From Anaspis maculata (taxonomy: Eukaryota; Arthropoda; Insecta; Coleoptera; Scraptiidae), in assembly GCA_949128115.1 (NCBI GenBank), contig OX421967.1:4702070-4766069 (forward strand): a DNA stretch of 64,000 nt, written 5' to 3'. The notes beneath the pieces are model-generated. The model saw nothing but the letters and a program-made list of their open reading frames with translations, was not told the origin of the DNA and searched no databases. Below, piece after piece: positions 1 through 9,514 of this stretch. Both the position numbers and the translations under genes were made by a program. Position 1 is the first letter of the stretch; each line of letters opens with the position of its first letter.

Positions 1-397
1 TCACGTGGGTTGAAGCCTGAAGTCACGTGGGTTGAAGCCTGAAGTCACGTGGGTTGAAGCCTGAAGTCACGTGGGTTAAAACCTGAAATTTTTGGATAAC
101 AATTGTGTCTTTTCTTCTTTATTTGTGTTCGTTCGTCAGATTTTGCGTTTGGAACAAGTAGCTGCCAACATCAAAAGTGGTGACCGATCGTTTTAGAAGT
201 CACGTAGGTTGAAGCCTGAAGTCACGTGGGTTGGAGCCTGGAGTCACGTGGGTTCAAACCTGAACTTTTTGGATATGAATTGTGTCTTTTTTTCTATATT
301 TGTGTTCGTTCGTCAGATGTTGCGTTTGGAAAGAGTAGCTGCCATCTTCAAAAGTGGTGACCGATCGTTTTAAAAGTCACGTGGGTTGAAGCCTGAA

Positions 398-511
398 CTT
401 TTTGGATAACAATTGTGTCTTCAGTTTTTTGATATTTGTGTTCGTTCGTCAGATGTTGCGTTTGGAACAAGTAGCTGCCAACTCCAAAAGTGGTGACCGA
501 TATTTTTAAAA
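398..511 (+). repeat. Long unit, subfamily E (exemplar)
   Basis: Length is 114 bp. Diagnostic features are GTGTCTTCAGTTTTTTGATATTTG and CCAACTCC. In most copies the end is CGATATTTTTAAAA, which destroys the CGATCG palindrome. It is preceded by a GAAGCCTGAA 22-mer rather than a double-C form, which is unusual for the array. Copies occur at about 1.53, 4.69, 10.61, 11.74, 17.17, 28.35, 38.19 and 56.4 kb. Those at 4.69, 17.17, 28.35 and 38.19 keep CGATCG and share a TCTAGAAC variant (TTTGGAAC elsewhere), so they are copies of one another. Confidence 0.86.
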
Positions 512-867
512 GTCACGTGGGTTGAAGCCTGATGTCACGTGGGTTGAAACCTGAAGTCACGTGGGTTGAAGCCTGAAGTCACGTGGGTTAAAACCTGAAC
601 TTTTTGGATAACAACTGTGTCTTTTCTTCTATATTTGTGTTCGTTCGTCAGATGTTGCGTTTGGAACAAGTAGCTGCCAACATCAAAAGTGGTGACCGAT
701 CGTTTTAAAAGTCACGTTGGTTGGAGCCTGGAGTCACGTGGGTTCAAACCTGAATTTTTTGAATTACAATTTTGTCATTTTTTTTTGATATTTGTGTTCG
801 TTCGTCAGATGTTGCGTTTGGAACAAGTAGCTGCCAACTCCAAAAGTGGTGACCGATCGTTTTAAAA

Positions 868-955
868 GTCACGTGGGTTGAAGCCTGAAGTCACGTGGGT
901 TAAAGCCTGAAGTCACGTGGGTTGAAGCCTGAAGTCACGTGGGTTAAAACCTGAA
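868..955 (+). repeat. Exemplar run of four 22-bp units (short component)
   Basis: Four exact 22-bp units (868-889, 890-911, 912-933, 934-955) sit between two long units. The head GTCACGTGGG is nearly invariant. The following bases vary by position: GAAGCC is commonest, and AAAGCC, ATAGCC, GGAGCC, AAAACC and CAAACC occur at defined places. The last unit before a long unit is almost always a double-C form (AAAACCTGAA, CAAACCTGAA or AAAACCCGAA). Run length is usually 2 to 5 units across the window. The unit is just over two helical turns long, so successive copies lie on nearly the same face of the DNA. Confidence 0.95.
868..955. promoter_or_regulatory. CACGTG E-box/G-box motif, one per 22-mer (exemplar run)
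   Basis: Each 22-mer has the 6-bp palindrome CACGTG in the context GTCACGTGGG. CACGTG is the established core site for bHLH-ZIP factors (MYC/MAX, USF, TFE families), for plant G-box bZIP and bHLH factors, and for fungal Cbf1 and Pho4. GTCACGTG fits the yeast CDEI consensus RTCACRTG, and CACGTGGG fits a strong Pho4-type site. The same motif recurs in almost every 22-mer of the window, which by estimate gives over 1,000 sites. The sequence shows the motif; binding in this organism is inference. Only the exemplar is given coordinates. Confidence 0.7.
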
Positions 956-1066
956 CTTTTTGGGTAACAATTGTGTCTTGTTTTCTATATTTGTGTTCGT
1001 TCGTCAGATGTTGCGTTTGGAACAAGTAGCTGCCAACTTCAAAAGTGGTGACCGATCGTTTTCAAA
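956..1066 (+). repeat. Long unit, subfamily C (exemplar)
   Basis: Length is 111 bp. Diagnostic features are GGGTAACAATTG in place of GGATAACAATTG, the tract GTCTTGTTTTCTATATTTG, GGAACAAG, CCAACTTC, and an end in TTTTCAAA. A TTCGGTAAC variant occurs at about 2,114, 2,866, 12,323, 13,075, 23,147 and 23,700. C units are usually followed by a 22-mer with AAGTCTGAA, a 22-mer with CTGTAGTC, and then subfamily F. They recur at about 2.1, 2.9, 8.6, 9.2, 11.2, 12.3, 13.1, 14.5, 16.6, 22.0, 25.7, 27.8, 37.6, 49.9, 53.0, 55.5, 56.0, 56.8, 59.6 and 60.2 kb. Confidence 0.88.
956..1066. other. Conserved palindromic sites inside the long unit (exemplar)
   Basis: Three short palindromes recur at fixed places in most long units: ACAATTGT near the start, and GGTGACC followed two bases on by CGATCG near the end. 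Subfamily E usually has CGATATTT instead of CGATCG, subfamily F has ACAATAGT, and one B branch has GGTGATCGATCG, which makes GATCGATC. Conservation across subfamilies that differ in the T-rich middle suggests either shared recent ancestry or constraint; the sequence alone does not separate these. Confidence 0.55.
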
Positions 1067-1132
1067 GTCACGTGGGTTGAAGTCTGAAGTCACGTGGGTT
1101 GAAGCCTGTAGTCACGTGGGTCAAAACCCGAA

Positions 1133-1243
1133 CTTTTTGGATAACAATAGTGTCTTTTCTTCTATATTTGTGTTCGTTCGTCAGATGGTGCGTTTGGAAC
1201 AAGTAGCTGCCAACTCCAAAAGTGGTGACCGATCGTTTTAAAA
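1133..1243 (+). repeat. Long unit, subfamily F (exemplar)
   Basis: Length is 111 bp. Diagnostic features are AACAATAGTG in place of AACAATTGTG, which destroys the ACAATTGT palindrome, and CAGATGGTGCG in place of CAGATGTTGCG, with CCAACTCC. The preceding 22-mer ends AAAACCCGAA. It follows subfamily C after three 22-mers, so C-F forms a second dimer type separate from A-B. It recurs at about 2.29, 3.04, 4.30, 11.34, 12.50, 13.25, 16.79, 27.96, 37.81, 56.94 and 57.83 kb. Confidence 0.88.
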
Positions 1244-1907
1244 GTCACGTGGGTTGAAGCCTGAAGTCACGTGGGTTGAAGCCTGAAGTCACGTGGGTTG
1301 AAGCCTGAAGTCACGTGGGTTATAGCCTGAAGTCACGTGGGTTGAAACCTGAACTTTTTGGATAACAATTGTTTTTTATTTCTATATTTGTGTTCGTTCG
1401 TCAGATGTTGCGTTTGGAACAAGTAGCTGCCAATTTCAAAAGTGGTGACCGATCGTTTCCAAAGTCACGTACGTTGAAGCCTGGAGTCACGTGAATGAAG
1501 CCTTAAGTCACGTGGGTTGAAGCCTGAACTTTTTGGATAACAATTGTGTCTTCAGTTTTTTGATATTTGTGTTCGTTCGTCAGATGTTGCGTTTGGAACA
1601 AGTAGCTGCCAACTCCAAAAGTGGTGACCGATATTTTTAAAAGTCACGTGGGTTGAAGCCTGAAGTCACGTGGGTTGAAGCCTGAAGTCACGTGGGTTGA
1701 AGCCTGAAGTCACGTGGGTTAAAACCCGAACTTTTTGGATAACAACTGTGTCTTTTCTTCTATATTTGTGTTCGTTCGTCAGATGTTGCGTTTGGAACAA
1801 GTAGCTGCCAACATCAAAAGTGGTGACCGATCGTTTTAAAAGTCACGTGAGTTGAAGCCTGAAGTCACGTGGGTTGGAGCCTGGAGTCACGTGGGTTCAA
1901 ACCTGAA

Positions 1908-2020
1908 TTTTTTGGATTACAATTTTGTCATTTTTTTTTGATATTTGTGTTCGTTCGTCAGATGTTGCGTTTGGAACAAGTAGCTGCCAACTCCAAAAGT
2001 GGTGACCGATCGTTTCAAAA
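1908..2020 (+). repeat. Long unit, subfamily D (exemplar)
   Basis: Length is 113 bp. Diagnostic features are an opening TTTTTTGGATTACAATTTTG, a T-rich stretch GTCATTTTTTTTTGATATTTG in place of the mixed pyrimidine tract, GGAACAAG and CCAACTCC. The T-run length varies between copies. One branch, at about 8,381, 49,658 and 52,82x, loses the GTC and reads ACAATTTTTCATTTTTTCTTG. D units follow GAGTTGAAG, GGAGCC and CAAACC 22-mers and usually precede a C unit. They recur at about 0.76, 10.97, 12.1, 14.3, 16.4, 22.9, 27.6, 37.4, 52.1, 55.3 and 59.4 kb. Confidence 0.88.
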
Positions 2021-5000
2021 GTCACGTGGGTTGAAGCCTGAAGTCACGTGGGTTAAAGCCTGAAGTCACGTGGGTTGAAGCCTGAAGTCACGTGGGTTAA
2101 AACCTGAACTTTTTCGGTAACAATTGTGTCTTGTTTTCTATATTTGTGTTCGTTCGTCAGATGTTGCGTTTGGAACAAGTAGCTGCCAACTTCAAAAGTG
2201 GTGACCGATCGTTTTCAAAGTCACGTGGGTTGAAGTCTGAAGTCACGTGGGTTGAAGCCTGTAGTCACGTGGGTCAAAACCCGAACTTTTTGGATAACAA
2301 TAGTGTCTTTTCTTCTATATTTGTGTTCGTTCGTCAGATGGTGCGTTTGGAACAAGTAGCTGCCAACTCCAAAAGTGGTGACCGATCGTTTTGAAAGTCA
2401 CGTGAGTTGAAGCCTGAAGTCACGTGGGTTGGAGCCTGGAGTCACGTGGGTTCAAACCTGAACTTTTTGGATAACAATTGTGTCTTTTTTTCTATATTTG
2501 TGTTCGTTCGTCAGATGTTGCGTTTGGAAAGAGTAGCTGCCATCTTCAAAAGTGGTGACCGATCGTTTTAAAAGTCACGTGGGTTGAAGCCTGAAGTCAC
2601 GTGGGTTGAAGCCTGAAGTCACGTGGGTTGAAGCCTGAAGTCACGTGGGTTAAAACCTGAACTTTTTGGATAACAATTGTGTCTTTTCTTCTATATTTGT
2701 GTTCGTTCGTCAGATTTTGCGTTTGGAACAAGTAGCTGCCATCTTCAAAAGTGGTGACCGATCGTTTTAAAAGTCACGTGGGTTGAAGCCTGAAGTCACG
2801 TGGGTTGAAGCCTGAAGTCACGTGGGTTGAAGCCTGAAGTCACGTGGGTTAAAACCTGAACTTTTTCGGTAACAATTGTGTCTTGTTTTCTATATTTGTG
2901 TTCGTTCGTCAGATGTTGCGTTTGGAACAAGTAGCTGCCAACTTCAAAAGTGGTGACCGATCGTTTTCAAAGTCACGTGGGTTGAAGTCTGAAGTCACGT
3001 GGGTTGAAGCCTGTAGTCACGTGGGTCAAAACCCGAACTTTTTGGATAACAATAGTGTCTTTTCTTCTATATTTGTGTTCGTTCGTCAGATGGTGCGTTT
3101 GGAACAAGTAGCTGCCAACTCCAAAAGTGGTGACCGATCGTTTTGAAAGTCACGTGAGTTGAAGCCTGAAGTCACGTGGGTTGGAGCCTGGAGTCACGTG
3201 GGTTCAAACCTGAACTTTTTGGATAACAATTGTGTCTTTTTTTCTATATTTGTGTTCGTTCGTCAGATGTTGCGTTTGGAAAGAGTAGCTGCCATCTTCA
3301 AAAGTGGTGACCGATCGTTTTAAAAGTCACGTGGGTTGAAGCCTGAAGTCACGTGGGTTGAAGCCTGAAGTCACGTGGGTTGAAGCCTGAAGTCACGTGG
3401 GTTAAAACCTGAACTTTTTGGATAACAATTGTGTCTTTTCTTCTATATTTGTGTTCGTTCGTCAGATTTTGCGTTTGGAACAAGTAGCTGCCAACATCAA
3501 AAGTGGTGACCGATCGTTTCAGATGTCACGTGGGTTGAAGCCTGGAGTCACGTGGGTTGGAGCCTGGAGTCACGTGGGTTCAAACCTGAACTTTTTGGGT
3601 AACAATTGTGTCTTTTTTTCTATATTTGTGTTCGTTCGTCAGATGTTGCGTTTGGAAAGAGTAGCTGCCATCTTCAAAAGTGGTGACCGATCGTTTTAAA
3701 AGTCACGTGGGTTGAAGCCTGAAGTCACGTGGGTTGAAGCCTGAAGTCACGTGGGTTAAAACCTGAACTTTTTGGATAACAATTGTGTCTTTTCTTCTAT
3801 ATTTGTGTTCGTTCGCCAGATTTTGCGTTTGGAACAAGTAGCTGCCAACATCAAAAGTGGTGACCGATCGTTTTAGATGTCACGTGGGTTGAAGCCTGAA
3901 GTCACGTGGATTGGAGCCTGGAGTCACGTGGGTTCAAACCTGAACTTTTTGGATAACAATTGTGTCTTTTTTTCTATATTTGTGTTCGTTCGTCAGATGT
4001 TGCGTTTGGAAAGAGTAGCTGCCATCTTCAAAAGTGGTGACCGATCGTTTTAAAAGTCACGTGGGTTGAAGCCTGAAGTCACGTGGATTGGAGCCTGGAG
4101 TCACGTGGGTTCAAACCTGAACTTTTTGGATAACAATTGTGTCTTTTTTTCTATATTTGTGTTCGTTCGTCAGATGTTGCGTTTGGAAAGAGTAGCTGCC
4201 ATCTTCAAAAGTGGTGACCGATCGTTTTAAAAGTCACGTGAGTTGAAGCCTGAAGTCACGTGGGTTGGAGCCTGTAGTCACGTGGGTCAAAACCCGAACT
4301 TTTTGGATAACAATAGTGTATTTTCTTCTATATTTGTGTTCGTTCGTCAGATGGTGCGTTTGGAACAAGTAGCTGCCAACTCCAAAAGTGGTGACCGATC
4401 GTTTTAAAAGTCACGTGGGTTGAAGCCTGGAGTCACGTGGGTTGAAGCCTGAAGTCACGTGGGTTATAGCCTGAAGTCACGTGGGTTAAAACCTGAGCTT
4501 TTTGGATAACAATTGTGTCTTTTTTTCTATATTTGTGTTCGTTTGTCAGATGTTGCGTTTGGAACAAGTAGCTGCCAATTGCAAAAGTGGTGACCGATCG
4601 TTCCAAAAGTCACGTATGTTGAAGCCTGGAGTCACGTGGGTTGGAGCCTGAAATCACGTGGGTTGAAGCCTGAACTTTTTGGGTAACAATTGTGTCTTCA
4701 GTTTTTTGATATTTGTGTTCGTTCGTCAGATGTTGCGTCTAGAACAAGTAGCTGCCAACTCCAAAAGTGGTGACCGATCGTTTCAAAAGTCACGTGGGTT
4801 GAAGCCTGAAGTCACGTGGGTTGAAGCCTGAAGTCACGTGGGTTGGAGCCTGAAGTCACGTGGGTTGAAGCCTGAAGTCACGTGGGTTGAAACCTGAACT
4901 TTTTGGATAACAATTGTGTCTTTTCTTCTATATTTGTGTTCGTTCGTCAGATTTTGCGTTTGTAACAAGTAGCTGCCAACATCAAAAGTGGTGACCGATC

Positions 5001-5650
5001 GTTTTAGATGTCACGTGGGTTGAAGCCTGAAGTCACGTGGGTTGGAGCCTGGAGTCACGTGGGTTCAAACCTGATCTTTTTGGATAACAATTGTGTCTTT
5101 TTTTCTATATTTGTGTTCGTTCGTCAGATGTTGCGTTTGGGAAGAGTAGCTGCCATCTTCAAAAGTGGTGACCGATCGTTTTAAAAGTCACGTGGGTTGA
5201 AGCCTGAAGTCACGTGGGTTGAAGCCTGGAGTCACGTGGGTTGAAGCCTGAAGTCACGTGGGTTAAAACCTGAACTTTTTGGATAACAATTGTGTCTTTT
5301 CTTCTATATTTGTGTTCGTTCGTCAGATTTTGCGTTTGGAACAAGTAGCTGCCAACATCAAAAGTGGTGACCGATCGTTTCAGATGTCACGTGGGTTGAA
5401 GCCTGAAGTCACGTGGGTTGGAGCCTGTAGTCACGTGGGTTCAAACCTAAACTTTTTGGATAACAATTGTGTCTTTTTTTCTATATTTGTGTTCGTTCGT
5501 CAGATGTTGCGTTTGGAAAGAGTAGCTGCCATCTTCAAAAGTGGTGACCGATCGTTTTAAAAGTCACGTGGGATGAAGCCTGAAGTCACGTGGGTTGAAG
5601 CCTGAAGTCACGTGGGTTGAAGCCTGAAGTCACGTGGGTTAAAACCTGAA

Positions 5651-5761
5651 CTTTTTGGATAACAATTGTGTCTTTTCTTCTATATTTGTGTTCGTTCGTC
5701 AGACTTTGCGTTTGGAACAAGTAGCTGCCAACATCAAAAGTGGTGACCGATCGTTTCAGAA
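5651..5761 (+). repeat. Long unit, subfamily A (exemplar)
   Basis: Length is 111 bp. Diagnostic features are the pyrimidine tract TGTCTTTTCTTCTATATTTG (or TCTTTATTTG in one sub-branch), TCAGATTTTGCG or TCAGACTTTGCG, GGAACAAGTAGCTGCC, AACATC, and an end in TTTTAGATGTC, TTTTAGAAGTC, TTTCAGA or TTTTTGATGTC. It is preceded by an AAAACC-type 22-mer and followed by GAAGCC then GGAGCC types. A sub-branch has GTGCCTTTT with CGCCAGATTTTG, for example at about 6,400, 7,500, 18,870, 19,975, 32,477 and 47,678. Confidence 0.9.
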
Positions 5762-5827
5762 GTCACGTGGGTTGAAGCCTGAAGTCACGTGGGTTGGAGC
5801 CTGGAGTCACGTGGGTTCAAACCTGAA

Positions 5828-5938
5828 CTTTTTGGATAACAATTGTGTCTTTTTTTCTATATTTGTGTTCGTTCGTCAGATGTTGCGTTTGAAAAGAGTA
5901 GCTGCCATCTTCAAAAGTGGTGATCAATCGTTTTAAAA
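5828..5938 (+). repeat. Long unit, subfamily B (exemplar)
   Basis: Length is 111 bp. Diagnostic features are the T-run TGTCTTTTTTTCTATATTTG, CAGATGTTGCG, GGAAAGAGTAGCTGCC (GAAAAGAG in this sub-branch) and CCATCTTC, with an end in TTTTAAAA. It is preceded by the CAAACC 22-mer. Sub-branches are marked by GATATGAATTG near the start (about 6,210, 18,680, 30,253, 40,100 and 47,488), by GTGTTGGTTCGTC with AAAAGTAGTGACC (about 6,590, 19,066, 31,038 and 47,870), or by GGTGATCGATCG in place of GGTGACCGATCG (about 29,960, 30,713 and 50,540). Confidence 0.9.
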
Positions 5939-8900
5939 GTCACGTGGGTTGAAGCCTGAAGTCACGTGGGTTGAAGCCTGAAGTCACGTGGGTTGAAGCC
6001 TGAAGTCACGTGGGTTAAAACCCGAAATTTTTGGATAACAATTGTGTCTTTTCTTCTTTATTTGTGTTCGTTCGTCAGATTTTGCGTTTGGAACAAGTAG
6101 CTGCCAACATCAAAAGTGGTGACCGATCGTTTTAGAAGTCACGTAGGTTGAAGCCTGAAGTCACGTGGGTTGGAGCCTGGAGTCACGTGGGTTCAAACCT
6201 GAACTTTTTGGATATGAATTGTGTCTTTTTTTCTATATTTGTGTTCGTTCGTCAGATGTTGCGTTTGGAAAGAGTAGCTGCCATCTTCAAAAGTGGTGAC
6301 CGATCGTTTTAAAAGTCACGTGGGTTGAAGCCTGAAGTCACGTGGGTTGAAGCCTGAAGTCACGTGGGTTAAAACCTGAACTTTTTGGATAACAATTGTG
6401 CCTTTTCTTCTATATTTGTGTTCGTTCGCCAGATTTTGCGTTTGGAACAAGTAGCTGCCAACATCAAAAGTGGTGACCGATCGTTTTAGATGTCACGTGG
6501 GTTGAAGCCTGAAGTCACGTGGGTTGGAGCCTGGAGTCACGTGGGTTCAAACCTGAACTTTTTGGATAACAATTGTGTCTTTTTTTCTATATTTGTGTTG
6601 GTTCGTCAGATGTTGCGTTTGGAAAGAGTAGCTGCCATCTTCAAAAGTAGTGACCGATCGTTTTAAAAGTCACGTGGGTTGAAGCCTGAAGTCACGTGGG
6701 TTGAAGCCTGAAGTCACGTGGGTTGAAGCCTGAAGTCACGTGGGTTAAAACCTGAACTTTTTGGATAACAATTGTGTCTTTTCTTCTATATTTGTGTTCG
6801 TTCGTCAGATTTTGCGTTTGGAACAAGTAGCTGCCAACATCAAAAGTGGTGACCGATCGTTTTAGATGTCACGTGGGTTGAAGCCTGAAGTCACGTGGGT
6901 TGGAGCCTGGAGTCACGTGGGTTCAAACCTGAACTTTTTGGATAACAATTGTGTCTTTTTTTCTATATTTGTGTTGGTTCGTCAGATGTTGCGTTTGGAA
7001 AGAGTAGCTGCCATCTTCAAAAGTAGTGACCGATCGTTTTAAAAGTCACGTGGGTTGAAGCCTGAAGTCACGTGGGTTGAAGCCTGAAGTCACGTGGGTT
7101 GAAGCCTGAAGTCACGTGGGTTAAAACCTGAACTTTTTGGATAACAATTGTGTCTTTTCTTCTATATTTGTGTTCGTTCGTCAGATTTTGCGTTTGGAAC
7201 AAGTAGCTGCCAACATCAAAAGTGGTGACCGATCGTTTTTGATGTCACGTGGGTTGAAGCCTGAAGTCACGTGGGTTGAAGCCTGGAGTCACGTGGGTTA
7301 AAACCTGAACTTTTTGGATGACAATTGTGTCTTTTCTTCTATATTTGTGTTCGTTCGCCAGATTTTGCGTTTGGAACAAGTAGCTGCCAACATCAAAAGT
7401 GGTGACCGATCGTTTTAGATGTCACGTGGGTTGAAGCCTGAAGTCACGTGGGTTGGAGCCTGGAGTCACGTGGGTTAAAACCTGAACTTTTTGGATAACA
7501 ATTGTGCCTTTTCTTCTATATTTGTGTTCGTTCGCCAGATTTTGCGTTTGGAACAAGTAGCTGCCAACATCAAAAGTGGTGACCGATCGTTTTAGATGTC
7601 ACGTGGGTTGAAGCCTGAAGTCACGTGGGTTGGAGCCTGGAGTCACGTGGGTTCAAACCTGAACTTTTTGGATAACAATTGTGTCTTTTTTTCTATATTT
7701 GTGTTGGTTCGTCAGATGTTGCGTTTGGAAAGAGTAGCTGCCATCTTCAAAAGTAGTGACCGATCGTTTTAAAAGTCACGTGGGTTGAAGCCTGAAGTCA
7801 CGTGGGTTGAAGCCTGAAGTCACGTGGGTTGAAGCCTGAAGTCACGTGGGTTAAAACCTGAACTTTTTGGATAACAATTGTGTCTTTTCTTCTATATTTG
7901 TGTTCGTTCGTCAGATTTTGCGTTTGGAACAAGTAGCTGCCAACATCAAAAGTGGTGACCGATCGTTTTAGATGTCACGTGGGTTGAAGCCTGCAGTCAC
8001 GTGGGTTGGAGCCTGGAGTCACGTGGGTTCAAACCTGAACTTTTTGGATAACAATTGTGTCTTTTTTTCTATATTTGTGTTCGTTCGTCAGATGTTGCGT
8101 TTGGAAAGAGTAGCTGCCATCTTCAAAAGTGGTGACCGATCGTTTTAAAAGTCACGTGGGTTGAAGCCTGAAGTCACGTGGGTTAAAACCTGAGCTTTTT
8201 GGATAACAATTGTGTCTTTTTTTCTATATTTGTGTTCGTTCGTCAGATGTTGCGTTTGGAAAGAGTAGCTGCCATCTTCAAAAGTGGTGACCGATCGTTT
8301 TAAAAGTCACGTGAGTTGAAGCCTGAAGTCACGTGGGTTGGAGCCTGGAGTCACGTGGGTTCAAACCTGAATTTTTTGGATTACAATTTTTCATTTTTTC
8401 TTGATATTTGTGTTCGTTCGTCAGATGTTGCGTTTGGAACAAGTAGCTGCCAACTCCAAAAGTGGTGACCGATCGTTTTGAAAGTCACGTGGGTTGAAGC
8501 CTGAAGTCACGTGGGTTAAAGCCTGAAGTCACGTGGGTTGAAGCCTGAAGTCACGTGGGTTAAAACCTGAACTTTTTGGGTAACAATTGTGTCTTGTTTT
8601 CTATATTTGTGTTCGTTCGTCAGATGTTGCGTTTGGAAAGAGTAGCTGCCAACTTCAAAAGTGGTGACCGATCGTTTTCAAAGTCACGTGGGTTGAAGCC
8701 TGAAGTCACGTGGGTTGAAGCCTGAAGTCGCGTGGGTTGAAGCCTGAAGTCACGTGGGTTAAAACCTGAACTTTTTGGATAACAACTGTGTCTTTTCTTC
8801 TATATTTGTGTTCGTTAGTCAGATGTTGCGTTCGGAACAAGTAGCTGCCATCTTCAAAAGTGGTGACCGATCGTTTTAAAAGTCACGTGGGTTGAAGCCT

Positions 8901-9172
8901 GAAGTCACGTGGGTTGAAGCCTGGAGTCACGTCGGTTGAAGCCTGAAGTCACGTGGGTTGAAACCTGAACTTTTTGGATAACAACTGTGTCTTTTCTTCT
9001 ATATTTGTGTTCGTTCGTCAGATGTTGCGTTTGGAACAAGTAGCTGCCAACTCCAAAAGTGGTGACCGATCGTTTTAAAAGTCACGTGGGTTGAAGCCTG
9101 AAGTCACGTGGGTTAAAGCCTGAAGTCACGTGGGTTGAAGCCTGAAGTCACGTGGGTTGAAACCTGAACTTT

Positions 9173-9514
9173 TTGGGTAACAATTGTGTCTTGTTTTCTA
9201 TATTTGTGTTCGTTCGTCAGATGTTGCGTTTGGAACAAGTAGCTGCCAACTTCAAAAGTGGTGACCGATCGTTTTCAAAGTCACGTGGGTTGAAGTCTGA
9301 AGTCACGTGGGTTGAAGCTTGTAGTCACGTGGGTCAAAACCCGAACTTTTGGGATAACAATTGTGTCTTTTCTTCTATATTTGTGTACGTTCGTCAGATG
9401 TTGCGTTTGGAACAAGTAGCTGCCATCTTCAAAAGTGGTGACCGATCGTTTCTAAAGTCACGTACGTTGAAGCCTGGAGTCACGTGGGTTGAAGCCTTAA
9501 GTAACGTGGGTTGA
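9173..9514 (+). other. Representative fortuitous open frame, non-coding
   Basis: The longest frames in the window are only about 113 codons (here and at 22,016-22,357 and 56,051-56,392). The plus-strand frames that open in the long units begin at a TTG, not an ATG, and simply read through one or two long units and the 22-mers between. They are open because 111 + 3 x 22 = 177 is a multiple of three. Runs of four 22-mers shift the frame, and the usual TTTTAA or TTTTAG unit end supplies stops. There is no ribosome-binding context, no recognisable domain and no codon-level conservation, so I treat none as a gene. Confidence 0.9.

Larger units (their letters stand above)
1..4068 (+). repeat. Segmental duplication, copy 1 of about 4.07 kb (offset 10,209)
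   Basis: Unit order, 22-mer variants and subfamily markers match those 10,209 bp downstream base for base, apart from rare substitutions (for example GAAACC near 548 against GAAGCC near 10,757). It contains the sub-branch A/B pair, E, A, D, C, F and a repeated C-F/B block. The match ends at about 4,068, where this copy has an extra B unit (4,082-4,235) that the partner lacks. Confidence 0.9.
5651..6026 (+). repeat. Exemplar 376-bp A-B dimer (higher-order repeat)
   Basis: The dimer consists of long unit A (5651-5761, 111 bp), three 22-mers (5762-5827), long unit B (5828-5938, 111 bp) and four 22-mers (5939-6026), which gives 177 + 199 = 376 bp. The three 22-mers after A are ordered GAAGCC, GGAGCC, CAAACC. 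The four after B are three GAAGCC copies followed by an AAAACC or AAAACCC form. This order is kept in most dimers of the window. Shorter versions lose one or more 22-mers, for example a 354-bp step at about 23.8-24.2 kb. The dimer is the commonest higher-order unit, especially at 3.2-8.3, 18-21.4, 28.6-36 and 38.4-49.4 kb. Confidence 0.93.

Noticed and set aside
956..980. CENP-B box in the long unit (TTCGTCAGATGTTGCG)
   Set aside because: TTCG and the central A fit NTTCGNNNNANNCGGGN, but the required CGGG is TTGC in nearly all units. There is no convincing box.
960..1241. Open frames of 61-113 codons with similar translations throughout, possibly a repeat-protein family
   Set aside because: They start at TTG inside the long unit, are open only because 177 is divisible by three, are closed by the unit's own TTTTAA/TTTTAG, and shift frame after four 22-mers. 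No domain, start context or codon-level conservation is visible.
5651..5672. lac operator or cloning-vector remnant (GGATAACAATT)
   Set aside because: Eleven bases equal one half of E. coli lacO, but the flanks do not match, no vector sequence follows, and the motif is an ordinary part of a repeat present hundreds of times.
5660..5705. Intron 3' splice site (pyrimidine tract then TCAG)
   Set aside because: The tract and CAG resemble an acceptor, but they occur in every unit with no paired exon or coding frame; chance composition is the simpler reading.
5651..5761. The 111-bp unit as five degenerate 22-mers (5 x 22 + 1)
   Set aside because: By-eye alignment of successive 22-base windows of the long unit to the 22-mer gave no consistent matches, so the length relation looks coincidental.
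5806..5835. tRNA gene or tRNA-derived SINE, from the T-loop-like GGTTCAAACC
   Set aside because: No acceptor, D or anticodon stem can be drawn around it and no A-box is correctly spaced. It is a variant of the 22-mer.
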